A DNA stretch of 64,000 bases from an uncultured Bacteroidia bacterium. GTDB taxonomy: Bacteria > Bacteroidota > Bacteroidia > NS11-12g > UBA9320. Under the pieces are notes generated by a model. That model searched no databases. It saw nothing but the letters and a program-made list of their open reading frames with translations, and was not told where the DNA came from. A program made the translations under genes and the position numbers. The stretch lies in NCBI GenBank assembly GCA_943789165.1, contig CALSTB010000005.1, positions 727,827 to 791,826 of the forward strand. The letters run 5' to 3'. Below, one piece after another: positions 1 through 8,694 of the stretch. The stretch's first letter is position 1, and each line of letters starts with the position of its first letter.

Positions 1-107
1 TGTTCGTCGGACAATTGCTCAAACGTCTTGTCACCCAACGCTTTGTAGTATTCGAATTGGCGCTTAACGCTTGATAGGTAGTCGTTTATGATTTTATTTT
101 GTTCCAT
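1..107 (-). CDS. DUF1572/DinB-like protein, N-terminal fragment
   Basis: Only the first 35 codons lie inside the window; the gene continues past the left edge. The peptide begins MEQNKIINDYLSSVKRQFEY and reads as the first amphipathic helix of a DinB-superfamily (DUF1572-type) four-helix bundle. These are small cytoplasmic, often metal-binding proteins of unclear function. The ATG at 105-107 lies inside the 3' end of the preceding gene (stop at 94-96), a 14-base overlap that suggests translational coupling. The family call rests on a short fragment. Confidence 0.55.
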   Translation of the reverse strand, partial: MEQNKIINDYLSSVKRQFEYYKALGDKTFEQLSDE

Positions 108-1596
108 GTAGTTGAATGTGTTGAAATGCTTTGCCAAGGTATTGGATTAAGTCGCTGGCAATTAGTGCATCTTGACCATGCTCATTTGCAGCAATATCGC
201 CTGCATAACCGTGTAGGTACACGCCAAGTACACATGCGTTCAAACTTGAGTATCCTTGCGTAAGTAATCCAGTAATAATGCCAGTTAATACATCACCACT
301 GCCAGCTGTGGCCATTCCTGGATTTCCTGTTGAATTGAAGTACACTGTGTTTCTTGGGTCAACGATAGCGGTATGTACACCTTTTATCACAACGTAAACG
401 TCATTGTTTTTACAGAAGAGTTTCACGCGTGCTAATTTATCGTAATCGTCTTTCCATTCTCCAATCAATCGCTCTAACTCCTTAGGATGCGGTGTCAGAA
501 TGCTGTGATCTGGAATAGATCTTATCCATGCTTTGTTTTCTGCTAAAAGGTTAATCGCATCAGCATCAATGACCATGGGGTTAGAGGTGTCACGAAGTAA
601 ATGCTGGAGGAACCGCGCAGTGTTGGCGTGTAGTCCAATGCCAGGACCAACGGCAACTGTTCGGTCATTTGGTTCTACTGTTCCCATTAATATATGTTCA
701 TCCGCGGTAGTGACTACCATTGCTTCTGGAATGGTTGATTGTAGAATAGAATAACCGATTTTCGGAACGAGAGCTGTCACCAATCCCGCGCCTGCTCTTA
801 AACAAGCAGTCGTTGCTAAAACAGCAGCACCTATTTTGCCGTATGATCCAGCGACCATCATGGCATGACCAAAATTACCTTTATGTGCGTGTTTATTCCT
901 TGGAAGATACATGGTCTTTGCCATGGCTTCGTCTACAAAGTAATTGTCTGTTGGTTGACTTTGAATAAATGATTCATCCAAACCGATAGGAACGATTTCA
1001 ATGTGTTGAACAAACTCTTTATTATCAGGTAGGAGTAGGGCAAGTTTAGGAAGTTGTAGGGTAAGACAGATGTCTGAATTAACTACAAAACTGTTGTTGT
1101 CTTGTTTGCTATCTGACAACAAACCAGAGGGTAGATCTATGGAAATAATTTGGGCGGACGAGGCATTCATTTTCTGGATAACATCTGCTGCCAATCCTTC
1201 CACAGGTCTATTTATTCCAACACCAAAGAGGCTGTCGATTAGGTGTGTATAAACGTCAAAATTAACATTGCTTGTTGGTTGGTCAATAATGAGAACATCT
1301 GACAATTGCTCAAGATTGGAAGAGAAATCAGGTGAAGATTTTCCGCCCATTTGAACGACAAAAACATCAACTGAATAACCGAATTCCTTAAGTTGTCGGG
1401 CGATGGCTAAGCCATCTCCACCATTGTTGCCTTGACCACATACGACACCAAAAGATGCATCAGTCGAAATGTGATTTTGAATCCAGTTACTGCAAGCAAG
1501 TGCAGCACGTTCCATTAAGGACAATGAAGATATAGGTTCGTTTTCTATCGTATGGGCATCGATTTGTCTTAATTGTGAACCGTTTAAAATCTTCAT
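94..1596 (-). CDS. nnr: Bifunctional NAD(P)H-hydrate epimerase / ADP-dependent NAD(P)H-hydrate dehydratase
   Basis: Repairs hydrated NAD(P)H. The N-terminal half (about residues 1-215) is the YjeF_N epimerase, with the motif GQGNNGGDG at residues 54-62 and SIDLPSG near 155. The C-terminal half (about 225-500) is the ribokinase-like ADP-dependent dehydratase, ending with the nucleotide-site motif AGSGDVLTG near 432-440. At 500 aa it is full length for the fused two-domain form and should be cytoplasmic. It overlaps the next gene by 14 bp. A terminator hairpin upstream (1630-1655) separates it from the MBL gene, so it should have its own promoter, although I see no TAnnTTTG element for it. Confidence 0.95.
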   Translation of the reverse strand: MKILNGSQLRQIDAHTIENEPISSLSLMERAALACSNWIQNHISTDASFGVVCGQGNNGGDGLAIARQLKEFGYSVDVFVVQMGGKSSPDFSSNLEQLSDVLIIDQPTSNVNFDVYTHLIDSLFGVGINRPVEGLAADVIQKMNASSAQIISIDLPSGLLSDSKQDNNSFVVNSDICLTLQLPKLALLLPDNKEFVQHIEIVPIGLDESFIQSQPTDNYFVDEAMAKTMYLPRNKHAHKGNFGHAMMVAGSYGKIGAAVLATTACLRAGAGLVTALVPKIGYSILQSTIPEAMVVTTADEHILMGTVEPNDRTVAVGPGIGLHANTARFLQHLLRDTSNPMVIDADAINLLAENKAWIRSIPDHSILTPHPKELERLIGEWKDDYDKLARVKLFCKNNDVYVVIKGVHTAIVDPRNTVYFNSTGNPGMATAGSGDVLTGIITGLLTQGYSSLNACVLGVYLHGYAGDIAANEHGQDALIASDLIQYLGKAFQHIQLHGTK

Positions 1597-1629
1597 TTCT
1601 CGTTTGGGAAGTTACTAAAAAAGCAAAAA

Positions 1630-1655
1630 AAAAGAGCTATGATTCATAGCTCTTT
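1630..1655 (-). terminator. Rho-independent terminator
   Basis: A perfect inverted repeat (AAAGAGCTATGA / TCATAGCTCTTT) with a run of nine A on the plus strand to its left. Read on the minus strand this is a stem followed by a U tract, as expected about 20 bases after the stop of the leftward MBL/rhodanese gene. Confidence 0.85.
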
Positions 1656-1674
1656 TAGGTTCAATTGAATGTTT

Positions 1675-3084
1675 TTATAAAGTCGTTGGACAAACGTAGT
1701 CTGTCTTTTTGATGTCGGTATTTTTTATCGCATCGTAACCGCCTGCGACATCTGTCAAGTTGTGATAACCCCTTGATTTTAAAATGGATGCGGCAATTAC
1801 AGAACGATAGCCTCCTGCACAATGCACGTAGAAATGGTCGTCTTTTGGGAAGGCAGATAAATGTTCGTTGATAAACTCAAGCGATGTGTGTTGAGCATTC
1901 TCAATGTGTTCTGATAGGTATTCACCATCTTTACGTACGTCGAATATAGCTTGGCCATTTTCCTGTACTTCTTTGGCAAAATCTTCAGCTGATATAGAAC
2001 GAATGGTATCTATTTGTTTTCCTGCCTTTTGCCAAGCCTCTACGCCACCTTTTAAATAACCAATGGTGTTGTCGAAGCCAACGCGACTTAATCTAGTGAT
2101 GGCTTCCTCTATTTTATCGTCTTCTACAACCAGTAATAAAGGCTGTGCAACGTCTTTTATCATGGCGCCCACCCAAGGAGCAAAACCACCGTTTAGTCCA
2201 ATGAATATGCTTCTTGGTACAAATCCTTTTACAAAGTTTTGTTGGTTTCTAACGTCTAATATGAGCGCTTCGGTTTCATTCGCAGCTGCTTCAAACTCGT
2301 CTGGACTGAGGGCATGGTTGCCTTTTGACATAACAGTATCAATCGATTCATATCCTCCCTTGTTCATGGCCACGTTTAATGGGAAATAGGCTGGTGGAGG
2401 GGCAAGACCATCTGTTACCTCTTTAACAAACTCTTCCTTGGTCATATTGGCACGTAGGGCGTAGTTCATCTTCTTTTGGTTGCCCAAGGTATCAACCGTT
2501 TCCTTCATCATGTTTTTTCCGCATGCTGATCCAGCACCATGTCCTGGATAAACAATAACATCATCAGAAAGAGGCATTATCTTGTTTCTGAGACTATCAA
2601 ACAAGGTACCGGCCAACTCTTCTTGCGTCATGTCAGCTGCTTTCTGTGCTAAGTCTGGACGGCCTACGTCACCCAAAAACAAGGTATCTCCAGAAAAGAT
2701 ACAATGGTCTTTTCCTGATTCGTCTCGTAAAAGGTAGGTAGTACTTTCCATCGTATGTCCAGGAGTATGTAACGCCATAATGGTCACATCGCCAAGTTTA
2801 AACGTTTGGTTGTCAGTTGCCACTAAACTATCAAAAGCTGGATTAGCTGTTGGCCCATACACAATGGTTGCACCCGTTTTTTCAGCTAACGTGACATGTC
2901 CACTCACAAAATCAGCGTGAAAATGCGTTTCAAAAATGTACTTAATGGTTGCGTTATCGGATTCGGCTTTTCGTATGTAATCGGCCACTTCTCTCAGTGG
3001 ATCAATGATGGCAACTTCGCCATTAGATTCAATGTAATAAGCGCCTTGAGCTAAACAGCCCGTGTATATTTGTTCTACTTTCAT
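1675..3084 (-). CDS. MBL-fold metallohydrolase with two C-terminal rhodanese domains (persulfide dioxygenase-like)
   Basis: The N-terminal metallo-beta-lactamase domain carries THFHADF at residues 53-59, HTPGHT near 106-111, SGDTLFLGDVGRPDL near 130-145 and a later YPGHG. This is the ETHE1/persulfide dioxygenase type of iron site. Two rhodanese modules follow (about 265-360 and 370-469). Only the second has the catalytic cysteine loop (VHCAGGYRS). The first has acidic residues where the cysteine should be, so it is probably structural. The likely role is oxidation or transfer of persulfide sulfur in the cytoplasm. A -7-like element (3103-3110) precedes the ATG and a terminator follows. Substrate is inferred from family only. 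Confidence 0.9.
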   Translation of the reverse strand: MKVEQIYTGCLAQGAYYIESNGEVAIIDPLREVADYIRKAESDNATIKYIFETHFHADFVSGHVTLAEKTGATIVYGPTANPAFDSLVATDNQTFKLGDVTIMALHTPGHTMESTTYLLRDESGKDHCIFSGDTLFLGDVGRPDLAQKAADMTQEELAGTLFDSLRNKIMPLSDDVIVYPGHGAGSACGKNMMKETVDTLGNQKKMNYALRANMTKEEFVKEVTDGLAPPPAYFPLNVAMNKGGYESIDTVMSKGNHALSPDEFEAAANETEALILDVRNQQNFVKGFVPRSIFIGLNGGFAPWVGAMIKDVAQPLLLVVEDDKIEEAITRLSRVGFDNTIGYLKGGVEAWQKAGKQIDTIRSISAEDFAKEVQENGQAIFDVRKDGEYLSEHIENAQHTSLEFINEHLSAFPKDDHFYVHCAGGYRSVIAASILKSRGYHNLTDVAGGYDAIKNTDIKKTDYVCPTTL

Positions 3085-3102
3085 GACAATTATTTTCTAC
3101 TT

Positions 3103-3110
3103 CAAAGGTA
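3103..3110 (-). promoter_or_regulatory. Candidate -7 promoter element (TACCTTTG)
   Basis: Matches the Bacteroidota -7 consensus TAnnTTTG on the minus strand, 18 bases upstream of the MBL/rhodanese ATG. No clear -33 TTG is seen, so the call rests on motif and spacing only. Confidence 0.45.
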
Positions 3111-3261
3111 CAAAATTCGATAGGGAAGACCGGTATGAAATATGGCAGTTTGGATTCTAATATTTGATAACATTATAGTTAAGACTTATATGTAATTGAA
3201 AAGAATCAATCGAGTCGATGAGGTTAGGGCAATTGCTGTACATCGACTTGACAGGAAAAAT

Positions 3262-3269
3262 TATATTTG
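3262..3269 (+). promoter_or_regulatory. Candidate -7 promoter element (TATATTTG)
   Basis: TAnnTTTG match 17 bases before the ATG at 3287. It argues that translation starts at 3287 and not at the upstream in-frame ATG at 3218, which would lie ahead of the transcript start. Confidence 0.5.
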
Positions 3270-3286
3270 TTGCACTTCTAATTCTT

Positions 3287-4426
3287 ATGAATTTTAATAC
3301 AAAAACAATACATGCGGGTGTGCATCCTGATCCAACAACTGGGGCCATTATGACACCGATATATCAGACATCAACCTATGCACAGTATGCCATTGGCGAT
3401 AATAAAGGGTATGAGTATAGTAGAACGCATAACCCGACGCGGACCCAATTGCAAGACAACCTTGCAGCTTTGGAAAATGCAAAACATGGATTGTGTTTTG
3501 CCAGTGGAATGGCTGCGATTGATGCCGTAATCAAATTGTTGTCTCCAGGTGATGAAGTGATATCAACCAATGACTTGTACGGAGGGTCGTATCGGATTTT
3601 CTCCAAAGTATATGCTGCGTATGGCATTACATTCCATTTCGTCGACATGTCAAATCCAGATGAGGTTAGGGCGCATGTTAACGCAAAGACCAAGTTGTTT
3701 TGGGTGGAAACACCAACCAATCCATTGCTTAGAATAATCGATATACAAGAAATCGCAACCGTTGCTAAGGAGTCTGGTGCTCTGATGTGTGTTGACAATA
3801 CATTTGCCTCACCGTACCTGCAAACGCCTATGAATTTAGGTGCTGATATCGTCATGCATTCAGTAACCAAATACATTAACGGACACTCTGATGTCGTTAT
3901 GGGGGCGCTGGTTTGTAATGATACAGACCTATTCAATAAGTTGGCCTTTATTCAGAATAGCTGTGGGGCAGTACCGGGCCCACAGGATTGTTTCTTAGTG
4001 CTGAGAGGAATAAAAACGCTGCATTTACGCATGCAACGTCATTGCGACAATGGTAGACAAATCGCGCAGTTTCTTGCAGACCACCCGAAAGTGTCGAAGG
4101 TGTATTGGCCAGGATTTATCGACCACCCAAATCATGAAGTAGCCAAAAAACAAATGAAGGACTTTGGTGGAATGATGTCGTTTACCTTAACTGGAGACCG
4201 TCTGGATGATGCCAAAGCCGTAGTTAGTAGAACAAAATTGTTCACACTTGCTGAATCTCTAGGTGGTGTGGAATCATTGTGCGGACACCCAGCAAGCATG
4301 ACACATGCTTCAATACCAAAGGAACAAAGAGAGAAATCTGGATTAAAAGATTCCTTAATTCGCTTGAGTGTAGGCGTTGAAGACATAGATGATTTGATTG
4401 AAGACTTAAAACAAGCCATACAATAA
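3287..4426 (+). CDS. Cystathionine gamma-synthase / trans-sulfuration PLP enzyme
   Basis: A Cys/Met-metabolism PLP enzyme of the MetB/MetC fold, about 379 aa. Conserved marks are YSRTHNPTR near the N-terminus, the substrate/cofactor segment ASGMAAIDAV, and the PLP lysine in SVTKYINGHSDVVMGA. The C-terminus has SLGGVESL and RLSVGVEDIDDLI. It makes or cleaves cystathionine in the cytoplasm; synthase versus lyase cannot be separated from sequence alone. I chose ATG 3287 (MNFNTKTIHAG) because homologues start there and a promoter-like element lies just upstream; the frame is open back to 3218. Its stop shares one base with the next ATG. Confidence 0.9.
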   Translation: MNFNTKTIHAGVHPDPTTGAIMTPIYQTSTYAQYAIGDNKGYEYSRTHNPTRTQLQDNLAALENAKHGLCFASGMAAIDAVIKLLSPGDEVISTNDLYGGSYRIFSKVYAAYGITFHFVDMSNPDEVRAHVNAKTKLFWVETPTNPLLRIIDIQEIATVAKESGALMCVDNTFASPYLQTPMNLGADIVMHSVTKYINGHSDVVMGALVCNDTDLFNKLAFIQNSCGAVPGPQDCFLVLRGIKTLHLRMQRHCDNGRQIAQFLADHPKVSKVYWPGFIDHPNHEVAKKQMKDFGGMMSFTLTGDRLDDAKAVVSRTKLFTLAESLGGVESLCGHPASMTHASIPKEQREKSGLKDSLIRLSVGVEDIDDLIEDLKQAIQ

Positions 4427-5136
4427 TGGAATTACTTGCACTAGCTATTGCGCCAGGACTGGCCATTTCAATTTACATATTCTGGAAAGACAAATTTGAT
4501 CCAGAACCGAAACGATTGCTTATTTGGGCATTTGTCTTAGGGGTGTTAAGCATTATTCCTGCGGTGATTCTGGAATTGATGGTTCAGCGTACAGGAATTG
4601 TCTTTTCAGACAGTATATTGATGACAGCCGTGTATTCTTTTGCCGGCATCGCTCTCATCGAAGAGGCTGTTAAATTCTTTGTTGTGTTTCGCTTTCTATA
4701 TCCGAAAAAAGACTTCGATGAGCCATTTGACGGAATTACATACTGTGTGATGGCTTCAATGGGGTTTGCTACTTTAGAAAACATTGCCTACTCAATCGAT
4801 CACGGCGCCGGTACAGCCATTCTTAGAATGTTTACTGCCGTCCCTGCACATGCCGCATTTGGCGTGATTATGGGGTATTATATGGGCTTGGCCAAGTTTA
4901 ACACACACAAATCAAACACCTATCTGGCGTACGCTTTATTTATTCCTTCCATATTGCACGCAGCGTATGATTTCCCGTTGATTATTGACGCAGGATTAAT
5001 TGGCTGGTTGAGCAGCTATAAAGTTATTGGAGCTTTAGTTACTTTAGTCATAGCCATATTACTTTCAAGAAAGGCTATTAAAATTCATCAGTATAATTCG
5101 CCTTTCAACGATCGTCATCACAAGAAAGTTGGATAA
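4426..5136 (+). CDS. PrsW-family intramembrane metalloprotease
   Basis: A 236-aa multi-pass membrane protein. It carries the PrsW/CAAX-protease-like motifs EEAVKFF near residue 80, MGFATLENIAYSI near 108-120, HAAFG near 138, and HAAYDF near 182, which together supply glutamates and histidines for a metal site within the membrane. The known member cleaves the anti-sigma factor RsiW in Bacillus; the substrate here is unknown. Its ATG overlaps the cystathionine gamma-synthase stop by one base, and the next gene starts inside its last codons, so these three genes form an operon. Confidence 0.88.
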   Translation: MELLALAIAPGLAISIYIFWKDKFDPEPKRLLIWAFVLGVLSIIPAVILELMVQRTGIVFSDSILMTAVYSFAGIALIEEAVKFFVVFRFLYPKKDFDEPFDGITYCVMASMGFATLENIAYSIDHGAGTAILRMFTAVPAHAAFGVIMGYYMGLAKFNTHKSNTYLAYALFIPSILHAAYDFPLIIDAGLIGWLSSYKVIGALVTLVIAILLSRKAIKIHQYNSPFNDRHHKKVG

Positions 5137-5905
5137 AAGACAGCTTCACACATTTCTAGAAGAATGGTATCACAAAACGAATCAAGACGTTTTTATAGCC
5201 AGTGATCCCATTTGTATTCCTCATCGGTTTAAGAAGAAACAGGACATTGAAATAGCTGGCTTCTTTGCTGCGATTATGGCTTGGGGGAACAGAGCAACCA
5301 TAATCAACAAGTGTAGCTTGCTCATGCAATTGATGGATGATAGTCCGCATGATTTCATAAGAAACGCTTTGGATACAGACATGAAGCGGTTTGAAGGCTT
5401 TGCCCACCGTACCATGAACGACACCGATGTGCTGTACCTAATCGAGTTTTTACGACAATGGTATAGTCAACATGAAAGTTTAGAGTTGGCTTTTTCGCAG
5501 AAGCTTAAACCGCAAGATGAAACAGTCTATAGTGGTTTGTCTGGTTTTTATGATCAGGTTTTCTCCATCGAACCAGTTTCTGTACGTACGCAAAAACATA
5601 TAGCCAATCCTGTGAAAGGGTCTGCATGTAAACGTTTGAATATGTATTTACGTTGGATGGTGCGTCAAGACAATTCTGGTGTTGATTTCGGCATTTGGAA
5701 AACCATTAAACCATCTCAATTGGTTTGTCCTTTAGACGTTCACGTACAACGCGTAGCGCTAAAACTAGGCTTGCTTAACAGAAAACAGTCTGATTGGACG
5801 GCTGCAGCGACTCTAACCAAAGCTTTAAAAGAATTCGATTCAGACGATCCAGTAAAATATGACTATGCCTTGTTCGGACTAGGTTTGTCTGGATTTGGGG
5901 CATAA
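5129..5905 (+). CDS. TIGR02757 family protein
   Basis: A 258-aa cytoplasmic protein of a conserved Bacteroidota family (TIGR02757) of unknown function. Recognised from the N-terminal region (LEEWYHK, FFAAIMAWGNR) and the C-terminal CPLDVHVQRVALKLGLL with a final YALFGLGLSGFGA. The LDVHV...LGLL end resembles the DNA-glycosylase-like fold but has no recognised catalytic residues. The start is a TTG at 5129, eight bases before the end of the PrsW gene and just after an AAGAAAG purine run. No nearby in-frame ATG keeps the conserved N-terminus. Confidence 0.82.
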   Translation: MDKRQLHTFLEEWYHKTNQDVFIASDPICIPHRFKKKQDIEIAGFFAAIMAWGNRATIINKCSLLMQLMDDSPHDFIRNALDTDMKRFEGFAHRTMNDTDVLYLIEFLRQWYSQHESLELAFSQKLKPQDETVYSGLSGFYDQVFSIEPVSVRTQKHIANPVKGSACKRLNMYLRWMVRQDNSGVDFGIWKTIKPSQLVCPLDVHVQRVALKLGLLNRKQSDWTAAATLTKALKEFDSDDPVKYDYALFGLGLSGFGA

Positions 5906-5908
5906 AAA

Positions 5909-5932
5909 AAGGGCCCGCTAAGCAGGCCCCTT
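5909..5932. terminator. Shared bidirectional terminator hairpin
   Basis: A GC-rich hairpin (GGGCC ... GGCCC with a short GC/TAA/GC loop) sits between the convergent stops at 5905 and 5953. Seven A lie on its left, giving a strong U tract for the leftward gene. It probably serves both genes. Confidence 0.8.
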
Positions 5933-5952
5933 GAAATCTTATTATAACTGTA

Positions 5953-8004
5953 CTAGTTTACAGTTAATGGCTTAGTAAATGTGCCAAAGTCAGTGATTAA
6001 TTGAACGTAATAAACGCCTTTTGATAAAGAAGAAACATCTACATCAACGGTGTTTTCTCCAGCGTTCAAAGTACCTGCAGTTGTTGCAGCCACTTCTTGA
6101 CCTGAAACGTTAAGAACTGAAACCTGTACATCTGATCCAGAAGTAAGTTCGAAGTTAATGCTCGTTATATCCGTTGCTGGATTTGGGAACATCGTAAATT
6201 TACTTTCTGTGGTCATATCCAATACGCTTGCATTAGCTTGAGTCGCATAAGCCGCTTGATGTACTTCTTTGGTGGTTGCATTTTGAACCCATACAGCGAT
6301 GATCAAATCATCAAACTCTTCAACAGAATGAGTTACGTTATGGTTAATCCAATTACCACTTGTACCGTCGAACGGCAACGTGTAATCGCCTTTAAAATCC
6401 CAAGTATAGGTTTTGGTTACCTTGGTGTCTTTCTTCAATGAACCAACGTTAACTCCAACGCCACCTGTCATCATTTTTTTCATTACGTTAACAAATTCAG
6501 CTTCACCATTGGTTTTCTCATTGTCAAACGTAGTTTTTTCCATAATAGCCACATGTAGTGTGTTATTACCAGTAAAGTCAGATGCTGGATCAATTTCAAC
6601 ACTTACTTCGACATGCTTACCCCACTGAATAGAAGTAGCCGTTAAATTCATAAATGCTGGTTCCGCAGTTGCGTCCGTGTGCATTTGAGCAGTAAAAGAC
6701 GATGCATTACCATCCCAACCACCATCAACTTCCATTCGAGGAATAGAGTTAATCGCGTAGTAATTTCTGCGCTCATTTGATTCAGCAGTACAATAAGGAT
6801 CACCAGTTCCTGGCCAGCTTTGTTGGTATTTAATAAATACACAATCATCTTCTTTTCCATCAATCACGTTGTGGAAATTGATGTTTCCTGGTGTACAAGG
6901 TCCACATGTAGATGATGTAAATACTTCATATAATGGTTTTCTAACAAATACTTTGTCGTGCACTCTAAAGTTAAAGGTAGCTTCATCGTTATCCGTATTG
7001 GCGTCAGCCATTTGATTAGGCATCGACGTCCATACTTTGATGGAATACGCATCGGAAACAGAAGGAGTGAATGGAGTAGCATGTTCAAATGTTCCATATC
7101 CACCGCTAGCGATATTCACGCCTGTTACGTTTTGTGTAACAGTTGCGCCGCCATTGATCGAATAGTTCAAGTCGTAGCTTGTTAATGCAGTTGCACCAAC
7201 ATTTCTAATCTGACCTTTCACAGCTATTGCGCCACCAGCTAATTCGTAATCCGTTTTCATGTCCGTACTCACCATCATGATGTCGTTGTCTGCCTGAACA
7301 CCAGGATAAAATGCATAATATACGTTGTCTGCCGGAGTAGCGTCGTTTGTAGATCTACTTTCCATTGCTGGAGAGTTTGGCAAGCTGATAGCCGTTGTAC
7401 CGTCAATTTGAATACCAGCAGATACTTGTGTTTTACCTGTGCATTGAGCACCAGCAGCAGTAACACACTGAGTTCTTTGATCAACGATATAAATATTGTT
7501 AGTTCCTTCTTCTAGTACGATGCTCCAGTAAGTCCAACCATTCTGAATGTTTGCATTACCTGCCGTGTTCATTTGAACCCAAAACTGTCGGTTTGGAGAT
7601 GATCCAAAGGTTTTACTCACGATAAAATCGCCAGTTCCTGTTGTTAGACCCCAAATAGCAACGGTGTTGTCCGGTACATTTGCATTAGGAAGAGATGACG
7701 GTGTGGTACCTGGGAAAGAAGCAGGAGAACCAAACGTCAAAAATCCAGGAGCAACTTTACACTTTGTGTAATCCGTTCCGTTAAAATTAAATGTAAATGG
7801 AATCGTGATGTCACCTGACCATGCTGAAGAAGGTCCAGTGATGATGGTTGTCCAACCACCTGGTAAACCGCCGCCCACAGGGAATTCATTGTCAGTGTTA
7901 ATACCACCAGGATTTTGTCCCAAATCCCAATCTAAGTGATAGTACTGGGAATACCCAACTACACTCATTAATAAAGCAAAAGCTAAAAGAGTAAATTTTT
8001 TCAT
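5953..8004 (-). CDS. Secreted Omp28-related protein with T9SS type A sorting domain
   Basis: A 683-aa extracellular protein. The signal peptide is MKKFTLLAFALLMSVVGYSQ. A beta-rich N-terminal region is followed near residues 355-370 by an Omp28-like thioredoxin-fold segment with CGPCTPGN, a CxxC-like redox motif, and then by a carbohydrate/adhesin-like beta region. The last about 80 residues (FTMFPNPATDITSINFEL ... GVYYVQL) are a T9SS type A sorting domain, so it should cross the outer membrane through the Por secretion system. A TATTTTTG element (8037-8044) lies upstream. Substrate unknown. Confidence 0.88.
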   Translation of the reverse strand: MKKFTLLAFALLMSVVGYSQYYHLDWDLGQNPGGINTDNEFPVGGGLPGGWTTIITGPSSAWSGDITIPFTFNFNGTDYTKCKVAPGFLTFGSPASFPGTTPSSLPNANVPDNTVAIWGLTTGTGDFIVSKTFGSSPNRQFWVQMNTAGNANIQNGWTYWSIVLEEGTNNIYIVDQRTQCVTAAGAQCTGKTQVSAGIQIDGTTAISLPNSPAMESRSTNDATPADNVYYAFYPGVQADNDIMMVSTDMKTDYELAGGAIAVKGQIRNVGATALTSYDLNYSINGGATVTQNVTGVNIASGGYGTFEHATPFTPSVSDAYSIKVWTSMPNQMADANTDNDEATFNFRVHDKVFVRKPLYEVFTSSTCGPCTPGNINFHNVIDGKEDDCVFIKYQQSWPGTGDPYCTAESNERRNYYAINSIPRMEVDGGWDGNASSFTAQMHTDATAEPAFMNLTATSIQWGKHVEVSVEIDPASDFTGNNTLHVAIMEKTTFDNEKTNGEAEFVNVMKKMMTGGVGVNVGSLKKDTKVTKTYTWDFKGDYTLPFDGTSGNWINHNVTHSVEEFDDLIIAVWVQNATTKEVHQAAYATQANASVLDMTTESKFTMFPNPATDITSINFELTSGSDVQVSVLNVSGQEVAATTAGTLNAGENTVDVDVSSLSKGVYYVQLITDFGTFTKPLTVN

Positions 8005-8036
8005 TCTATATATGAACTATAATTAATGTTAAGCAC

Positions 8037-8044
8037 CAAAAATA
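8037..8044 (-). promoter_or_regulatory. Candidate -7 promoter element (TATTTTTG)
   Basis: A TAnnTTTG match on the minus strand, about 32 bases upstream of the ATG of the Omp28-like gene. Confidence 0.45.
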
Positions 8045-8092
8045 AGAAATAAACCAATAGAAAAGCGCTGAAAATGAGGCTTCGCAGAAATT

Positions 8093-8677
8093 TTACAAAA
8101 GTTCTAAAAACTCTTTCTGTACTTCACTAGACTTGTCTTTACTGTACCAAGTGTGCAAAGACAACTTAAACTCTTCGTTTGTTTGTGCCTCTGGGTGTTT
8201 TTTATGTTCTGTGAACATGTCTTGTGCACGCTGTGGTCGTGGGCCCCAAGTGAACAATACGTTGTTGTTTTCATCAAGGGCAATTAATTTAGGAATAGAT
8301 CGACCACCATTGGTTAAAAACGCGTCAATAATGTCTTCGTTTTCATCACGTAAAATGATGTCTAACTGAATCTTATCTGAGGATTCTGCGATCAAATTCA
8401 AAATGGGTAAGTTTTGGGCAGCATCGCCACACCAGGCTTCCGAAATGACTACCCAACGCTGCGCTTCATCACGATTAGCAAGTTTGTCTTTTAGCGAATC
8501 TGTGAGCTTCAGTGTCTTATTCAATCGCGTCATACGACGTAGATTCAATGTCGTAAAATCGATAAGACTCACAGTTTGATTTGGACCAGTAGTTCGATTG
8601 TTTGCAACTAATTCGGTCATTAAGTCCATATACTCCTCATAAGAGTAGGTTCGGTTTGGGGCAAATGTAAATTTCAT
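8093..8677 (-). CDS. Thioredoxin-family protein with atypical single-cysteine active site
   Basis: A 194-aa cytoplasmic protein of the Thioredoxin_9 type. The usual WCxxC active site reads AWCGDAAQ, so only the first cysteine is present. A cis-proline-like segment follows (RSIPKLIAL). It may be a one-cysteine redox or thiol-transfer protein. It lies 17 bases after the cysteine desulfurase in the same operon, which suggests, but does not prove, a role in handling sulfur or persulfide. Confidence 0.82.
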   Translation of the reverse strand: MKFTFAPNRTYSYEEYMDLMTELVANNRTTGPNQTVSLIDFTTLNLRRMTRLNKTLKLTDSLKDKLANRDEAQRWVVISEAWCGDAAQNLPILNLIAESSDKIQLDIILRDENEDIIDAFLTNGGRSIPKLIALDENNNVLFTWGPRPQRAQDMFTEHKKHPEAQTNEEFKLSLHTWYSKDKSSEVQKEFLELL

Positions 8678-8694
8678 AAATGTCTGACGTTGTT

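Noticed and set aside
3218-3286. N-terminal extension of the cystathionine gamma-synthase frame
   Set aside because: Homologues begin at MNFNTKTIHAG, and the extension would start before the predicted transcript start. It reads as leader sequence.
3376-3936. Long antisense frame inside the cystathionine gamma-synthase gene (186 codons)
   Set aside because: It mirrors the codon pattern of a clearly conserved gene and has no promoter, ribosome site or recognisable domain. Similar antisense frames occur opposite many real genes in this window.
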